Shown: positions 13,005 through 24,229 of the stretch, one piece after another
Numbering within the stretch: the stretch's first letter is position 1
How the letters are laid out: every line of letters starts with the position of its first letter
NCBI GenBank assembly: GCA_033239525.1
Contig: BSYO01000025.1
Location: 10,760,001-10,824,000 of the forward strand
Length of the DNA stretch: 64,000 bases
DNA from: Nepenthes gracilis
Taxonomy: Eukaryota > Streptophyta > Magnoliopsida > Caryophyllales > Nepenthaceae
Direction: 5' to 3'
The notes under the pieces: generated by a model
Seen by the model: the letters and a program-made list of their open reading frames with translations, nothing else
Database searches by the model: none
Told to the model about the DNA's origin: nothing
Program-made: the position numbers and the translations under genes

Positions 13005-13384
13005 AATATTAATTAATTATTTATCTAATTATAATAATACTTAAAATTTTAATATTAATTTCTAATAGTTTAACCTGTCAGATTTAATTTTATAATTATC
13101 TTTTAAAAATTTTTAAAATACTAATATTCATATAATTTAAATATATAATAGTTCACTTAATTAATTAGACCTATAATTCAATCAAGTATATAAATTATTA
13201 TGACTAAATTTAAGGATTGAAATATCTAAGCTCAAACCATTAATTCAAATTAATAGCTTGAACATTTAAACCTAATCACAAAATTTAATACTCAAAATAT
13301 TTACTAAAATAGTCAAATGATCATTAAAATTAATTAAATGAAATATTTTTATAAAATTATAAGCTTAAAAATATTCAAGATATT

Positions 13385-13387
<3 letters not shown>

Positions 13388-13420
<33 letters not shown>

Positions 13421-14928
13421 TTATTAATTAATTGAGCAAAAGGTTATCGGTAATTATTATTTTGATAGAATTATTGTGAAATTTGTCATGATAGTAAAAT
13501 AAAATGAGAATCATGGGTTAGTTCGATAAAACTGAGCATATTTTGTAGCATTAGAGGTAATGCTGAGACTTCGAATGAGTTAGAAATGATTTAATAAAAT
13601 ATTAAGGCATTTGATCGAATATTTAAACTATCCTTAGTATCTTACTTTCTTTCCGATAATGATATTATTTGTATCATCTTTTAATTGTGTGTGTATATTC
13701 TTTTTTAATATTGAACGATAATTCTTTCATTGAGATTGTAAAGTCTTCTTTTGCGTTATATTTGATTGCGTGAGTATTAGGATTATTGGCTTCCTACGAT
13801 CAATGTTAAAGAGGCGTATAGAAAACACTAACGTATCTAGTCAAATGAGAGGTTATAACACGTTAGCATGGTCTACACTTATCCAATACTGATTTTCATA
13901 TCATGGTAATAATGATGTATATTATTTACTGTGGAGGGATACTTATAACCATATAACCATTGTAGGAGATGATATCAGGGATATTATTTGGCGAGGGGTA
14001 TCACAAATGGTATAGGCATACTACAAATTCAGCCTTTGGGAGGATTGTTGGAGTAGTGAGGATACCATAAATAATCTCGTTGCACTTGACCAGCTATTGG
14101 GAGTATAAATACGCGGCCTTTAGTTCACGATGGAAAAATAAGGTCCAATGAGATTTATTGTGATATTTCGTCATTATTGATACTTCATAAGTTTGAAATT
14201 TGCTGATTGTATTCGACAAAATCCATGTGTTAGATTTTACGATATTCGAATTCATTGAAATTCATATTTATTGTTATTCGATTTTTCGGTTGTTCACGCT
14301 GATATTCGGATAAGGGGATCCTTTTTTATTTCTTGTGAGATCGGATTATGAGGAATCTTTGTCTTTTATTGATGAAATCTTATGATATTTGTCACATCAG
14401 AGTTGGAGTGATCTGCTTGAATCGTAAATACGATTAAATGCATTTTCTTGGATATATTCATATTTGCATATTGTATTATTATTCATGATGCTTGGCATAC
14501 ATTATGTATTGTATATATGAATTATTTACTATCATTTCCTGTTGTTTTGGATTTGCTATCACTTGTTAGGCTTTTGACTCACTCTTATATTTTATTGATT
14601 CGAGATTTAATAGATTGCGTAATGTGGGACGAGAGATCCTACATTTGCTATAGAATCTCAAGATAGAGAAGATATTGGAAATAGAGGCTCATAAAAAGAA
14701 ACTCTAGAATCTGTTTTATTGATTGAGATTTTATTTAGATATATTATTAGAATTGCATTTCCAAGATAAATAATAATATTGTGTACATTTATTATCTCAA
14801 AAAATCTATTATGAAGATTATAATTATTGTTTTAAAAATTAATGATACATTTATGAGGATAATTAAAATTGTGAGTTTCTCGTAGTTGGTCTGAATTGGG
14901 TTGAGTGAATCCGATTTAGGTCGTTACA
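13388..14928 (+). repeat. Long gypsy LTR, second part
   Basis: Continuation of the LTR begun at 8748 after the inverted insertion. It contains the single copy of the 319-bp module (13930-14148), the block TGACTCACTCTTATATTTTATTG near 14575 that is shared in reverse with the inserted LTR near 10320-10360, and ends AGGTCGTTACA at 14928. The two parts together give an LTR of about 2.77 kb. Confidence 0.7.
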
Positions 14929-15829
14929 TGGTTTGTATTGGTCGGATTCATTCAAATTTTATACTGTGATTGTTGGGTCTTTGTTTGATGCACTTTCTTG
15001 TGGGATTATTTAGTTTTGAACAGGTTTTTATTATATATTTTGGAGATTGAACATAATCATTTCGGTCAAATCCAATACCCACTATGATTTCTAGACTTTA
15101 TTTTTCTTTAGGTATTAGGTTGGTTCACATCCAACGTGACCTTGGGATTTTAGTTGGATCTTTGCATAATCTAGGTAAAAAGAAAAAAAAAAATCAGTTT
15201 TGAGACATGACAAGTGATAGACATTGTACTGCAATATTTAGACATGGATGTTTCTTATGTCATTATGAAATATGATATTTCCATAGAAATGGATTTTATA
15301 CTAATGGTTTATATAGTTTATAGTATATATAATTGGAGGTAAAAGCTGTGTTAGTAATGTAAATAAATAAAAGTTTAGTAAGTTTTTTGATATAAGAAAA
15401 AAAAAAATCGTGTGCTATAAATATCTTACAAGTGTGGGTCGATATTAGCATTTTCAACTGAATTATTAAAAAATATAATCCAGGCCACTACATCAGTTGA
15501 GCATAAGGAGAATTTTCTTAATTACAATTTACCAATATTTCTCTAAAGTATAGATAATCTATTCCCAAAATAGCCCCACAAATCTTTCATGTAAATGGAT
15601 CCATTTGAATTCAACTAAATCCAATATAATTAATCCAAAATATAATCCTAAATCCTCTTCTTAAATCAGCCCATTTCATATGATCTACTTATTAATTAAT
15701 TCTCCTGGTGTAGTTATCTTTAAATAATTCAAATAATAATCGCATCACATAAATTCCTAATTTTTCTCGGAGGACTAATTATTTCTAATGGGTCAGTTAC
15801 CCAAGTTTTTTATTTTTATGAAAGTAACA
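14929..15829. other. Intergenic AT-rich sequence, no gene seen
   Basis: Between the end of the LTR and the region 3' of ARP7. Only short unsupported frames and A-runs are present; no repeat family or coding similarity was recognised. Confidence 0.6.
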
Positions 15830-16166
15830 TTATTTGAACATAGCCTGAAGTTCATGCCAACCCGACTGCAAATTACAATCTTGCCCACCAGCTAATTGCA
15901 CATGAAAAGGAATTGCTGTCGGACAATATATTTGTTGGGTATTCTGGAGAGAAACATTATCTTCATAAGACAAGACAATTTGGGTTTTTGGTCCATTTAT
16001 GATACTGAGACCAAAGTTGAACCATACAAGCTCTGTGTAAGTACAATTTATTAAAGAAGGGATTGGCACTTTTTTACTTATACTGGAAGGGTAAGCTCCA
16101 TTATGTTGAATTATTAATCTAATTGATATAATCCAGAAAGTCAGAAATTCTCTGTCAAAAAAAAAA
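15830..16166 (-). other. Unidentified coding-like segment just 3' of ARP7
   Basis: The minus strand has a pyrimidine run ending TTTTTTTTGACAG at about 16157-16170, which looks like an intron 3' splice site. An open frame of about 106 codons follows, ending in TAA near 15830. The predicted peptide has a composition unlike the low-complexity frames around it (for example VPIPSLINCTYTELVWFNFG and LQSGWHELQAMFK), but no family was recognised. It is on the ARP7 strand, 190-530 bp past the ARP7 stop codon. It could be the end of a displaced gene fragment, part of the ARP7 3' UTR, or chance. Confidence 0.3.
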
Positions 16167-16359
16167 AAAAAAGAAATAAAATATTTATGCGTGCATGATG
16201 CACAATTTAACAGTAAATATCTCATTACACGGACATACATAATTAAATAGCACAAGCATTATTTGACATGAGATACATTTTTCATGCTAATTATACCAAA
16301 TGCGATACAGATACTAAAACAAAGCTACAATGCACAGCAAACTATCACAACTCACAGTA

Positions 16360-16512
16360 TCAGAAGCATTTCCGATGCACAATCGACGGCCCAGATTCAT
16401 CGTAGTCTGCCTTGGTGACATGCTGATTTTGGGGAAAGACAACTTTTGCAAGTATTGCACCTCCGATCCATGCCGAAAACTTTGCCAAGCTCTCTGGCAT
16501 ATATTCTGGAGG
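16360..16512 (-). CDS. ARP7: ARP7 last exon (C-terminal 50 residues and stop)
   Basis: Encodes the C-terminus of actin-related protein 7, a nuclear actin-fold protein that in Arabidopsis pairs with ARP4 in SWI/SNF-type chromatin-remodelling complexes. The exon follows the acceptor TTGATTGCAG and begins [20 protein letters not shown], the actin subdomain-1 segment with the conserved W-I-G-G-x-I motif. It ends in the plant ARP7 tail [10 protein letters not shown] and TGA. It is in phase 0, matching the donor at 48358. The only preceding sequence in frame that fits the family is 31.8 kb away. Confidence 0.96.
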   Translation of the reverse strand, partial: PPEYMPESLAKFSAWIGGAILAKVVFPQNQHVTKADYDESGPSIVHRKCF

Positions 16513-18370
16513 CTGCAATCAACAACATAAACCATTAGGTCACACGTACACACACACATACCAATGTATGTATATAAAGCTTCGGCATGGTAGTCTTTGG
16601 AGTATATAGAATCAGAATAGTTATCTTTCTTTTGACACAGAAAATTTGAATTAATATTGAGATGAAATACCAGAGAATTTCTTTTTTTTTTTTTTTCTTG
16701 CTAGTGGCACTCGACTATTAATTATAAATTGATTGAAATTGAAACTATTTAGATTGAAAGTCATAGTACTAACACTTTTAGTAAACCAAATACCTATTAC
16801 GGGCAGAGCAGCTAAGAATGATAACAAAGACACAACAAAATTTGATCAACCATTTCTTCTGTCGTTAAAGTGAGAAACTAGACCAACAAATTATGTTAAA
16901 TGATTAATAACAATCCGAATCTTTTTTTATATATGAAAAAATAGAAGAATTGTTCTGAATAGATTCCAAAGTTAGACAAAGTCTAATTTAGGCTCCAAAA
17001 TTTCATATATCCAAAAAAAGAAACTTTGTAAGTTTTAGTACAAGTGAGAGAGTGCAGCTTGCTTAAACATAATATTGCTATTACAAGAATTACAAAACTT
17101 CATGGAAACTCGAATGTTTTTGCAGAATATATCATCGGAGAATTAAACAATATTGCCTCATTTTGATCAATTGGTTGAACTCTGTCTTATAATTAGGTTG
17201 TGGTTAGATGTCTAATCATCCAATCGATAATGATAATCTCTTGTACCAGAATCGGGGGCTAACTTTTTTCTAATGTGGCTACTACGATAACCAAAAACAT
17301 GTAATATACTCAAGAAGTATCATGAGCTGTTTACATGTAAATTATGGAGAACAGAAAGTCAACGATACTGGATATATATATATAGCTACGAGCAGTTCAT
17401 TTATCAGAAATAGTCCAAATCCATATGCATCTTCACCAATATCGAATCCCAGATTAAGATTAACCACAAAAACCCAACCACTAAAGGATTCTATTGATAA
17501 TTTGTCAAATGTTCGTATGCCAATCAATAAAACCAACTATCATGGAGTTTCCGGGGGATGCGTTGATTCAAAAATCTCCAGGTTGCATCTGGGCCAAACG
17601 ATAAATCATCTTGACTAGAGAAATTGATTGTGTCATTCTGAGTCCAGGATCATGCGAGTGGGAAGGCTAAAGATAGTCTCCAGCAGCATACCCCAGGAGA
17701 AGGGGAAGTGTGGGGAACACTAACTCATCGTGGTGATTGAGCACCTTCAGGTAGTTTAGGACTCTTAAGGTGATTGTCGAGCTTAGAGTAGAGATGATTA
17801 TACTCAAAATTGACGGTCTCATTTTACGTGGCTCTTATTTAAGTTTCACAATAGAAAAAAAATTGAGTAAGACAACATTTGTCACAAGGGACCCAAATGA
17901 ATCTTGATATTATGGAAAAGAAATGTACTAGCATCATCAGCGTTGATTCAATATTGAAGCAGAGAGAGGAGCCTGCTTCCGGCTCTAGGTGAAAAGCAAG
18001 ATTCAAGACCAAAAATCCCCACATCCAGTAGAACAATTTCTCGCACTTTCATTAGTAAGAATGATGAATAGAGATTCTGCCATCAAACCTCCTACCTCAA
18101 TGATGAGGAAGAGATTATAGCAAAAACAGAGGATGCTTAAGGTAAGCAGAACATAAGATCAACCCCGGACCCAATTCTTTGGAAGAAAAGAAAGGTTAAT
18201 AATGGGTAGCAGATGGATTTTATTGAAGAATACAGCCAAAGAAACCCTACTCAGGTTTATCAAGAAGAAATTGAAAAGGGGATTAGCCTGTCGGAAAATT
18301 TCTCTTATATGCCATGCAGGGGAGAAAATATCAGGTATAGTACTATGGGCAGCAGGATTTAAAGTAGATG
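16513..18370. other. Intron sequence without recognised elements
   Basis: Acceptor-proximal part of the giant intron. It is AT-rich, with short unsupported frames (for example 17322-17618 plus strand, no family resemblance). A TATATATATA stretch lies near 17372. Confidence 0.6.
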
Positions 18371-18375
18371 GGGAA

Positions 18376-19430
18376 CCCTGGACAAGGATCCATTATAAAG
18401 ATCAAATTGACCATGAACACACCCAAATGACACAATAAACCCAACACAAACTAGGTTTCCTGCAAATACAACCACAAATACTCAGTTGTATATTTGTATG
18501 AAAATTAACTCGATGAACTCCACAACTACAGAATAATACGAGGATGGATAGAATACCCCGATGAGCACACAACAAATTACACAAACAAACCTCTAAAGGA
18601 GAATCGTAGAATTACCTTCAATTAGCTCAAGCAATTCCCAGATTAAAATCTAGGAAGAGTTGAAGGAAGATCCCAAAAAGGATTGGGAAATGACTCTGTG
18701 CCAATTCAAGCAATTTCTAGAGCGAAATCTAGAAGAGCCAAATAAATAATAAAGGATCCCAAGGTTGAAAGCTAGAGCCTGGAAATCTGCAAGACAATTC
18801 TCAAATGAAAAAAGATACCTGTCTCCTCACCTATGCCCTAATATATAAGTGCACTCCCGACCTCGATGTCACCGTTTGATGAAAAAGTTGTTCAAACCAG
18901 TCATATTCTTCTCCAACCCTTAAAGATCTCTCTACAAAGTCTCTCAAAAAGAGCACTAATAGACACGGGCCATGTTTTAGGATTCATTATAAAGACCAAA
19001 TTGACCATGAACATGCCCAAAGTGCACCATAAAACTGACAACACAATCTAGGGACCTCACAAATATTACTACAAAAATTTAATTGATATATACATTAACT
19101 CAACGAAATTCACAATCACGCGGACACAATACACCGATGAGAAAATAATAGATTGCACAAAACCTACCTTTGAAGGAGAATCATCGAACGACCCTCAACC
19201 AGCCCAACCAATCCCTAAAGCAGAATATAGGAAGAGCCGAAAAAAGAACTAAAATAAAATAACAAAAATGACAAGTTACGTGCAAGTAACTTTCAAAGCA
19301 AAATCTAGAAGAGCCGAAGTAATAATCGTAAAAGTCCCAAGCTCACTTCCAAGACAATTCTCAAATGGCCAAAAGTTTCACCAATCCTTACCTATGCCAT
19401 TATTTATAACAAATTTAACCATAATGGCAC
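18376..19430 (+). repeat. Tandem duplication of a ~0.58-0.60-kb unit
   Basis: CATTATAAAGATCAAATTGA at 18391 recurs with one change at 18987. AGGAGAATCGTAGAATTACC near 18597 recurs diverged near 19174, and CAATTCTCAAATG near 18797 recurs at 19353. Order is conserved at spacings of 556-596 bp, so this is one tandem duplication with indels. No reading frame in it resembles a known protein. It may be a fragment of an unrecognised element. Confidence 0.7.
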
Positions 19431-21274
19431 CTAAAAGCCACAATTACTGCAATGTCCTAATAATAAATACACCTTGGCTTGGCCTGTGCTCCCACACATA
19501 ATTGGAGGAACCACATAGCCCGGCATTGTTGTGAGTTACAATGGAATCAATGAAAGAATTCAAGCACACATACACAACAACAAATTCACATGGTTCATTC
19601 TCGGCATTAAAGCTACAACTATGTGCACAAGATGAAGCGGTTTTACTATATTTAAAAGAGTACAAGTGATAGAAATAACTTGGTCAAACTTTTCTTACCA
19701 ATAACATTCGGTTATTCTATGAAAACCCAAAAACCCCAAATCTGAAAACACCTCAAAAATAGTGCAGTAGATGAGTACATTATTGTCCTCTGTTGGGTGG
19801 ATTGTTTTGTAGTATTTGATGCACTAATGATATATTTGGTTAGTAAAAATAGAAATTTTATTCTAACTTTATTACCAGTGAAATAATTATTCATTTGTTT
19901 GGTTACTTTATTAAAAAGAATAAACATTCTCAAAGGAATAGATATTCCTCCAAAACAAAGAATAAAACAAATCAGTTTTCTTTGATATTATTTATTCTTT
20001 GCCTTCAATGAATATTTATTCCTAAAAATACTACCATTTTACTCCGAACCCATTTTCTATATTTTATATCCATTTACCCCTCTAGTCTGTTTTCTCTATT
20101 ATTCGTCTTAATCACTCAGACACAAGAACTTTGTCCTCCTTTGTTACCTCTTTGAAACACTAGTAACACTGCCACTTCCTTCTTCACATTCAAAACGTCG
20201 CTACACCATCTCTATCTCTCTTTCTTCACATACATAGCTGGACAGAAATGGTAAGAATGTTCTCCTCTTTCCTCTCTCTCCCCCAAAGTCGCTGCCTTGG
20301 GTTTTCGACTCATTTCTACCATCCTTCTCTTCTCTCCCATTGATTTTTTCATTAATTTGTTTGGAAATTGGTTTTTTCTAAATTGATTGAAACATTATGT
20401 GCATTTATTGTGTTTTCGTTGAATTGTCCTTTATATATTCTTCTCCTTGTGTTTCCCATTTGATTCAACAATCACACCCTTCAAGTGATTTGTTGATATA
20501 TACTAATCAATTGAACCAGTTTGGAATGCAAATAGTATTGATAGTTCTTATCTACGCAATTTTTTATAACGATGTATTTGTTTTGAAAGCAGAAGTTAGG
20601 GCAAATGTGTCATCTGCCAAATATTGTGCTTCAGAAATCTTTTTCATTGTTTGTTGTGCTTTAAATATTGTTCTCTGCCAAATTTGTTCATTGCACAATT
20701 TGTTGTTGATATTATGTATATTGAGAAGTTCAAACCGAAATTTGATGATGATGAAGCATTTCCTCATAAGATTTAACATGGCCAAGTAGCAATGCAATAA
20801 AAATCAAAATTTTGAGATGTCACTTTGGTTTTCAATCTCGATTCCTTCATAGTGGTCACAATGCCACGATATTGGCTAAGTTTGAAAAGCTTTAGAAAAA
20901 TTGGCTATCTTCATAGGGGTCATCAAAACTAAAATTTGATGATGATCTGTGCTATGTTTGAAAAGCTCAGACTAACTTTTTATTTATATATTTTGTATAT
21001 GTTGTGATTTGTTATTACTGTTCATATATCAATTACGCTTCAACTTTCCTAATGAGAAGAAAAAGAAGATAGCGGTCATGCTAATGGAATGGACTAACAT
21101 TTGTCATACGATTTGGTAGTTTTTATGTGTCTTAAATGCAATTTCAATTACTGAACAGCCTAGGCTTATAATTACGAGGTCATACAAACTTGATTCTATT
21201 TTTTTTAAAAAAAAAGAAAATACATCAATATAATTATACATAATAGTTATGTCACTTGCACTAATATTTTGAGA

Positions 21275-22332
21275 ATGAGTAGACCCGAGTTTTTCAAGTT
21301 GTGTGAGATGTTAAAAAATATTTGGGGACTTCATCCGTTAAAACACAAGCTTGCTAATGAACAAGTGACAATATTCTTGCATATTCTAGCGCATTATGTC
21401 AAAAATAGGGTAATTACACATAATTTTAAAAGGTCAATGAAACAGTGAGTTGAATATTTAACAATATCTTAATTACAATAATACATTTACCAGGATACTC
21501 GGCCAAAACCCAACTCTGAGAATTGCACAAACGAATGATGGAAATGGTTCCTAGTATGATAATAACTTTATATATTCATTATTATGTCTATGTAATAAAT
21601 GTAGTAGATAACTCACTTCAATTTAGTATACACTTAAAAAATTGTATAGGTGTTTTGGATGGAATATGTATAAAAAATAAGGTATCTACTACAGACAAAC
21701 CAATATGTCAAACTTGTCAAGGATATACGGCTACAAACATGTTAGGGGTATGTACACATAACATACAATTTATATACGTGCTCCTTATGTAATGAAAGTT
21801 TCCAATTGTACGATTTCAAATCATCGAAAGAAGTACAATATTTTACCTAAAACGTTCTCTTGTGTAATGATATAGAGTTTTTCTATATAAATACTTAATT
21901 GATACGAGATATACAAATTGCATTGGATTCCTTACACTGTTTGTAGGGTAGAGATACCACCTAAATGAATAGCTTCAAGGCTACTAGAGAAGAAGGGCCA
22001 AGGAATTCTTCAATATGAAACATTCCACTGCTCGAAATATTACTGAGATGTGCTTTGGATTGCTAAAAATGCAATGGGAGATCCTCCAACGTCTATCATT
22101 TTATCCCATCAAGACACACAATCGAGTTATTATCGCTTGTTGTTTGCTATACAATTTTATTAGAAATGAAATGACTTATGATCCTATTGAGAATGAATAC
22201 AATGACATGTATCACGAGAATTTGATAAACGAAAATGCGAACATGATAACGCAACTTAATCCCAGTGATGGTTGGAGTGAATTGAGGGATAACTTGACAA
22301 ATACAATGATCAACGAACAAGTATATCATTGA
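21275..22332 (+). pseudogene. Harbinger-type DDE transposase, broken
   Basis: Would cut and join the element as a DDE nuclease. The N-terminal part starts MSRPEFFKLCEMLKNIWGL and contains FLHILAHYVKNRVITHNFKR, the hallmark of plant HARBI1-like transposases. A middle part (about 21595-21792) has the first catalytic aspartate in GVLDGICIKNKV, then DKPICQTCQGYTATNMLGVC. The C-terminal part (22015-22332) has ITEMCFGLLKMQWEIL and the IIACCLLYNFIRNEM block. The three parts are separated by intron-like or damaged sequence and stops near 21450 and 21795-22010. Confidence 0.88.
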
Positions 22333-22559
22333 ATACAATACTTTGAGCATTTGGTTTGAGTAGTGCCATTTATTACTATCATCTATGTATACTCACTTAA
22401 TATGTTCTAGTTAGCTTATTTGGAATGTAATTTTGATTAGATCCAATTTTAAGTGCAATTCTTATTTATGATGTGTTCTCATTTATGTTTTTGATTTTAC
22501 ATAGTTACAATATGTCACCTACAATTCTTGTATAATCTAATGTTTTAATAGATGGTTGT

Positions 22560-23523
22560 GTACTTGTATCATATAATGGAGGCAAGCATGACACAAGCTA
22601 ATAAGGATATTAAAGGAAGAATGGAGCTCCATGAAGATGATACTATTGTTAACATGGTTGAGTTATATAACACTAGCACACACAATGTCAATAATGAATT
22701 CAAATCAGAATATTTAAATGAATTATAAAGGATTTTAAGATTAAATTACCTACTTTGGGTTTGAAGGCAACTCCACAAATTAGATCTAGAATAAAGACAT
22801 TGAAAAGGAATTAGAGTATCGTGTATGATATGATAAAAGGCACAACCATTATCAAATTTGAGTGTGATGATACACAAAAAATGGTTATTGCAGAACAACA
22901 CGCATGGAATGCCCACATATTGATAAGTTTTTCACATCACCAACTATTCTTGTTATTTACATTGTCTACAACACAAGGAAACTACTATTTCGCAAAAAAA
23001 GTCATTTCCATATTTTGAAAATTTGTCAATGATTTATGCCAAAGATCGTGCAACAAGAGTAGATGCACAAGCCACTGAGGATATCATGGAGCTCCAACAA
23101 GCTGAACCAAAGAACGAGCACTTTAGTGTGAATAATGTTCTAGAAATAGAGAAGGAAGACTTACATGGTAGTGATAAACCACTTGTTCAAAGTGAACTAC
23201 TTGTTACAACTCTAATTACGAAGAGGTCTTCTAAAAAAAAAGGAAACAGAAGGCTCGCGTAGATGTAGAAACATTGTTCCAATGTATTCTTCAAGCTGTT
23301 GTTGTATTGAACATAAACATAAATAATGTTGGTGACATATTGAGTAAGAGTTTAAGGACTGCCTTAGTGGCTCATCAAATGACAAAACAACTATATGATT
23401 TATTGGTTGATATTCATGAATTATCCACAAGTGAAAGGAATGCAACTTATACTGAATGTATACTTGATCCAAGATTTATGATGGGCTTGTTCAATCTTTC
23501 ACCTGAGCAACGATTAGATTGAA
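22560..23523 (+). pseudogene. Harbinger second gene, Myb/SANT-like, broken
   Basis: In plant PIF/Harbinger elements a second gene encodes a Myb/SANT-like DNA-binding partner needed for transposition. Here a frame interrupted near 22727 and 22815 leads into MVIAEQHAWNAHI, then the FENLSMIYAKDRATRVDAQA block near 23012-23075, which matches the conserved YDDL..I.GKDRATG segment of this family. The tail has lysine-rich sequence at 23222-23255 and ends at 23520. Several stops and at least one frame shift make it non-functional. Confidence 0.75.
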
Positions 23524-24229
23524 TCAAGCAATATTTACAGTAAAATATGTTATACATAATCGTAATTATGTTGGTTAAAAAAATAATATTTTTTAGCAAG
23601 TAGACATGTTAATGAAGCTTGTTTAGTATCGAAGTTGTTGTCATGAATATCAAGCAGCATTTCTGGATAAGAAATTTAATTTTTTTGTCATCATTTTGTG
23701 CGTAATACTTTTCTATCTAATGAATAGCATAATGCAAGAAGTTATTTCGTAAGGTGGGAAAATTATTTCGTAAGATTAAATATTTTAAATACAGGAAATT
23801 GATGATAAAATAACATTATCTAAAAAATTTATAATTTTGGCAAGTTAAACTATCACAAATCCGGTTGTGAATCATATTCCGTGTAATATAGTGGCGTTTG
23901 ACAAAAAAATATTTTGAGAAGATATTGTGAAATGTTGGTAGAATATCTTTTTTTGTTAAACAATGGTAAAAAAAGGCCATTATCATAAATTTCACCTTAT
24001 TTCTCTTACTAGTACTATATATCAAATATTAGAAAATTAATACTCGGTTTAATTATAACTATTCCAAATAGTTGACCAAATATGAGAATCATAATTCTCA
24101 ATTCTATTATTATCTTATTCTATTTCTTGAAAATAATTATTCTATTCCTACCTTATTTTATTCTAATAATCAAATATGCTAGAAAAGTCATTAGCACACT
24201 TCACTATAAGTAGATACAAGTAATGTCTA

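Larger units (their letters stand above)
9975..13387 (-). repeat. Solo LTR inserted in the previous LTR, opposite orientation (~3.4 kb)
   Basis: On the minus strand it starts TGTAATATCTTGAATA at 13387 and ends GGGTTCGGGTCGTTATA at 9975, close to the GGTCGTTACA terminus of the host LTR at 14928. The five bases on each side (9970-9974 and 13388-13392) are both ATATA, an apparent target duplication although in AT-rich sequence. It carries a TTA microsatellite near its start, a GA-rich leader, TA/CA-rich tracts at 11480-12090 and two tandem 319-bp modules. No internal region accompanies it, hence solo LTR. Confidence 0.72.
8292..14928 (+). mobile_element. 3' end of a plus-strand Ty3/gypsy element with a nested LTR
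   Basis: Bases 8292-8747 are the last part of an internal region. They end with the plant gypsy pre-LTR pattern TTTTGAGGATAAAATTT followed by the polypurine tract GGGAGAGA, after which an LTR begins (TATAACACCCTGATAG). The LTR runs 8748-9974 and resumes at 13388-14928. No pol sequence remains upstream, so this is an end fragment or a deletion derivative. Confidence 0.75.
19828..24181 (+). mobile_element. PIF/Harbinger DNA transposon, near full length, decayed (~4.35 kb)
   Basis: The left end TGATATATTTGGTTAG with following A-rich block is homologous over about 90 bp to the ends of the MITEs at 50553 and 57717. The right end TAATCAAATATGCTA at 24181 is its inverted counterpart. Flanking triplets are TAA (19825-19827) and GAA (24182-24184), fitting the 3-bp TTA/TAA target of this superfamily with one change. 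Inside are the two expected genes in plus orientation, a DDE transposase (21275-22332) and a Myb/SANT-like protein (22560-23523), both broken. Confidence 0.85.

Noticed and set aside
12745..13044. Two overlapping 84-99 codon frames with leucine/serine-rich starts
   Set aside because: They run through a CT-rich tract and a TTA microsatellite; no family resemblance.
16314..16559. 81-codon minus-strand frame starting MCVCTCDLMVYV
   Set aside because: It is a shadow frame of the last ARP7 exon; the ARP7 frame there is conserved and ends in the family C-terminus.
17839..18036. Candidate for the missing ARP7 exon (frame with E-A-G-S-S-L-C-F)
   Set aside because: It resembles the ARP7 peptide only weakly and has no fitting splice sites; a far better exon with matching phases is at 48359-48426.
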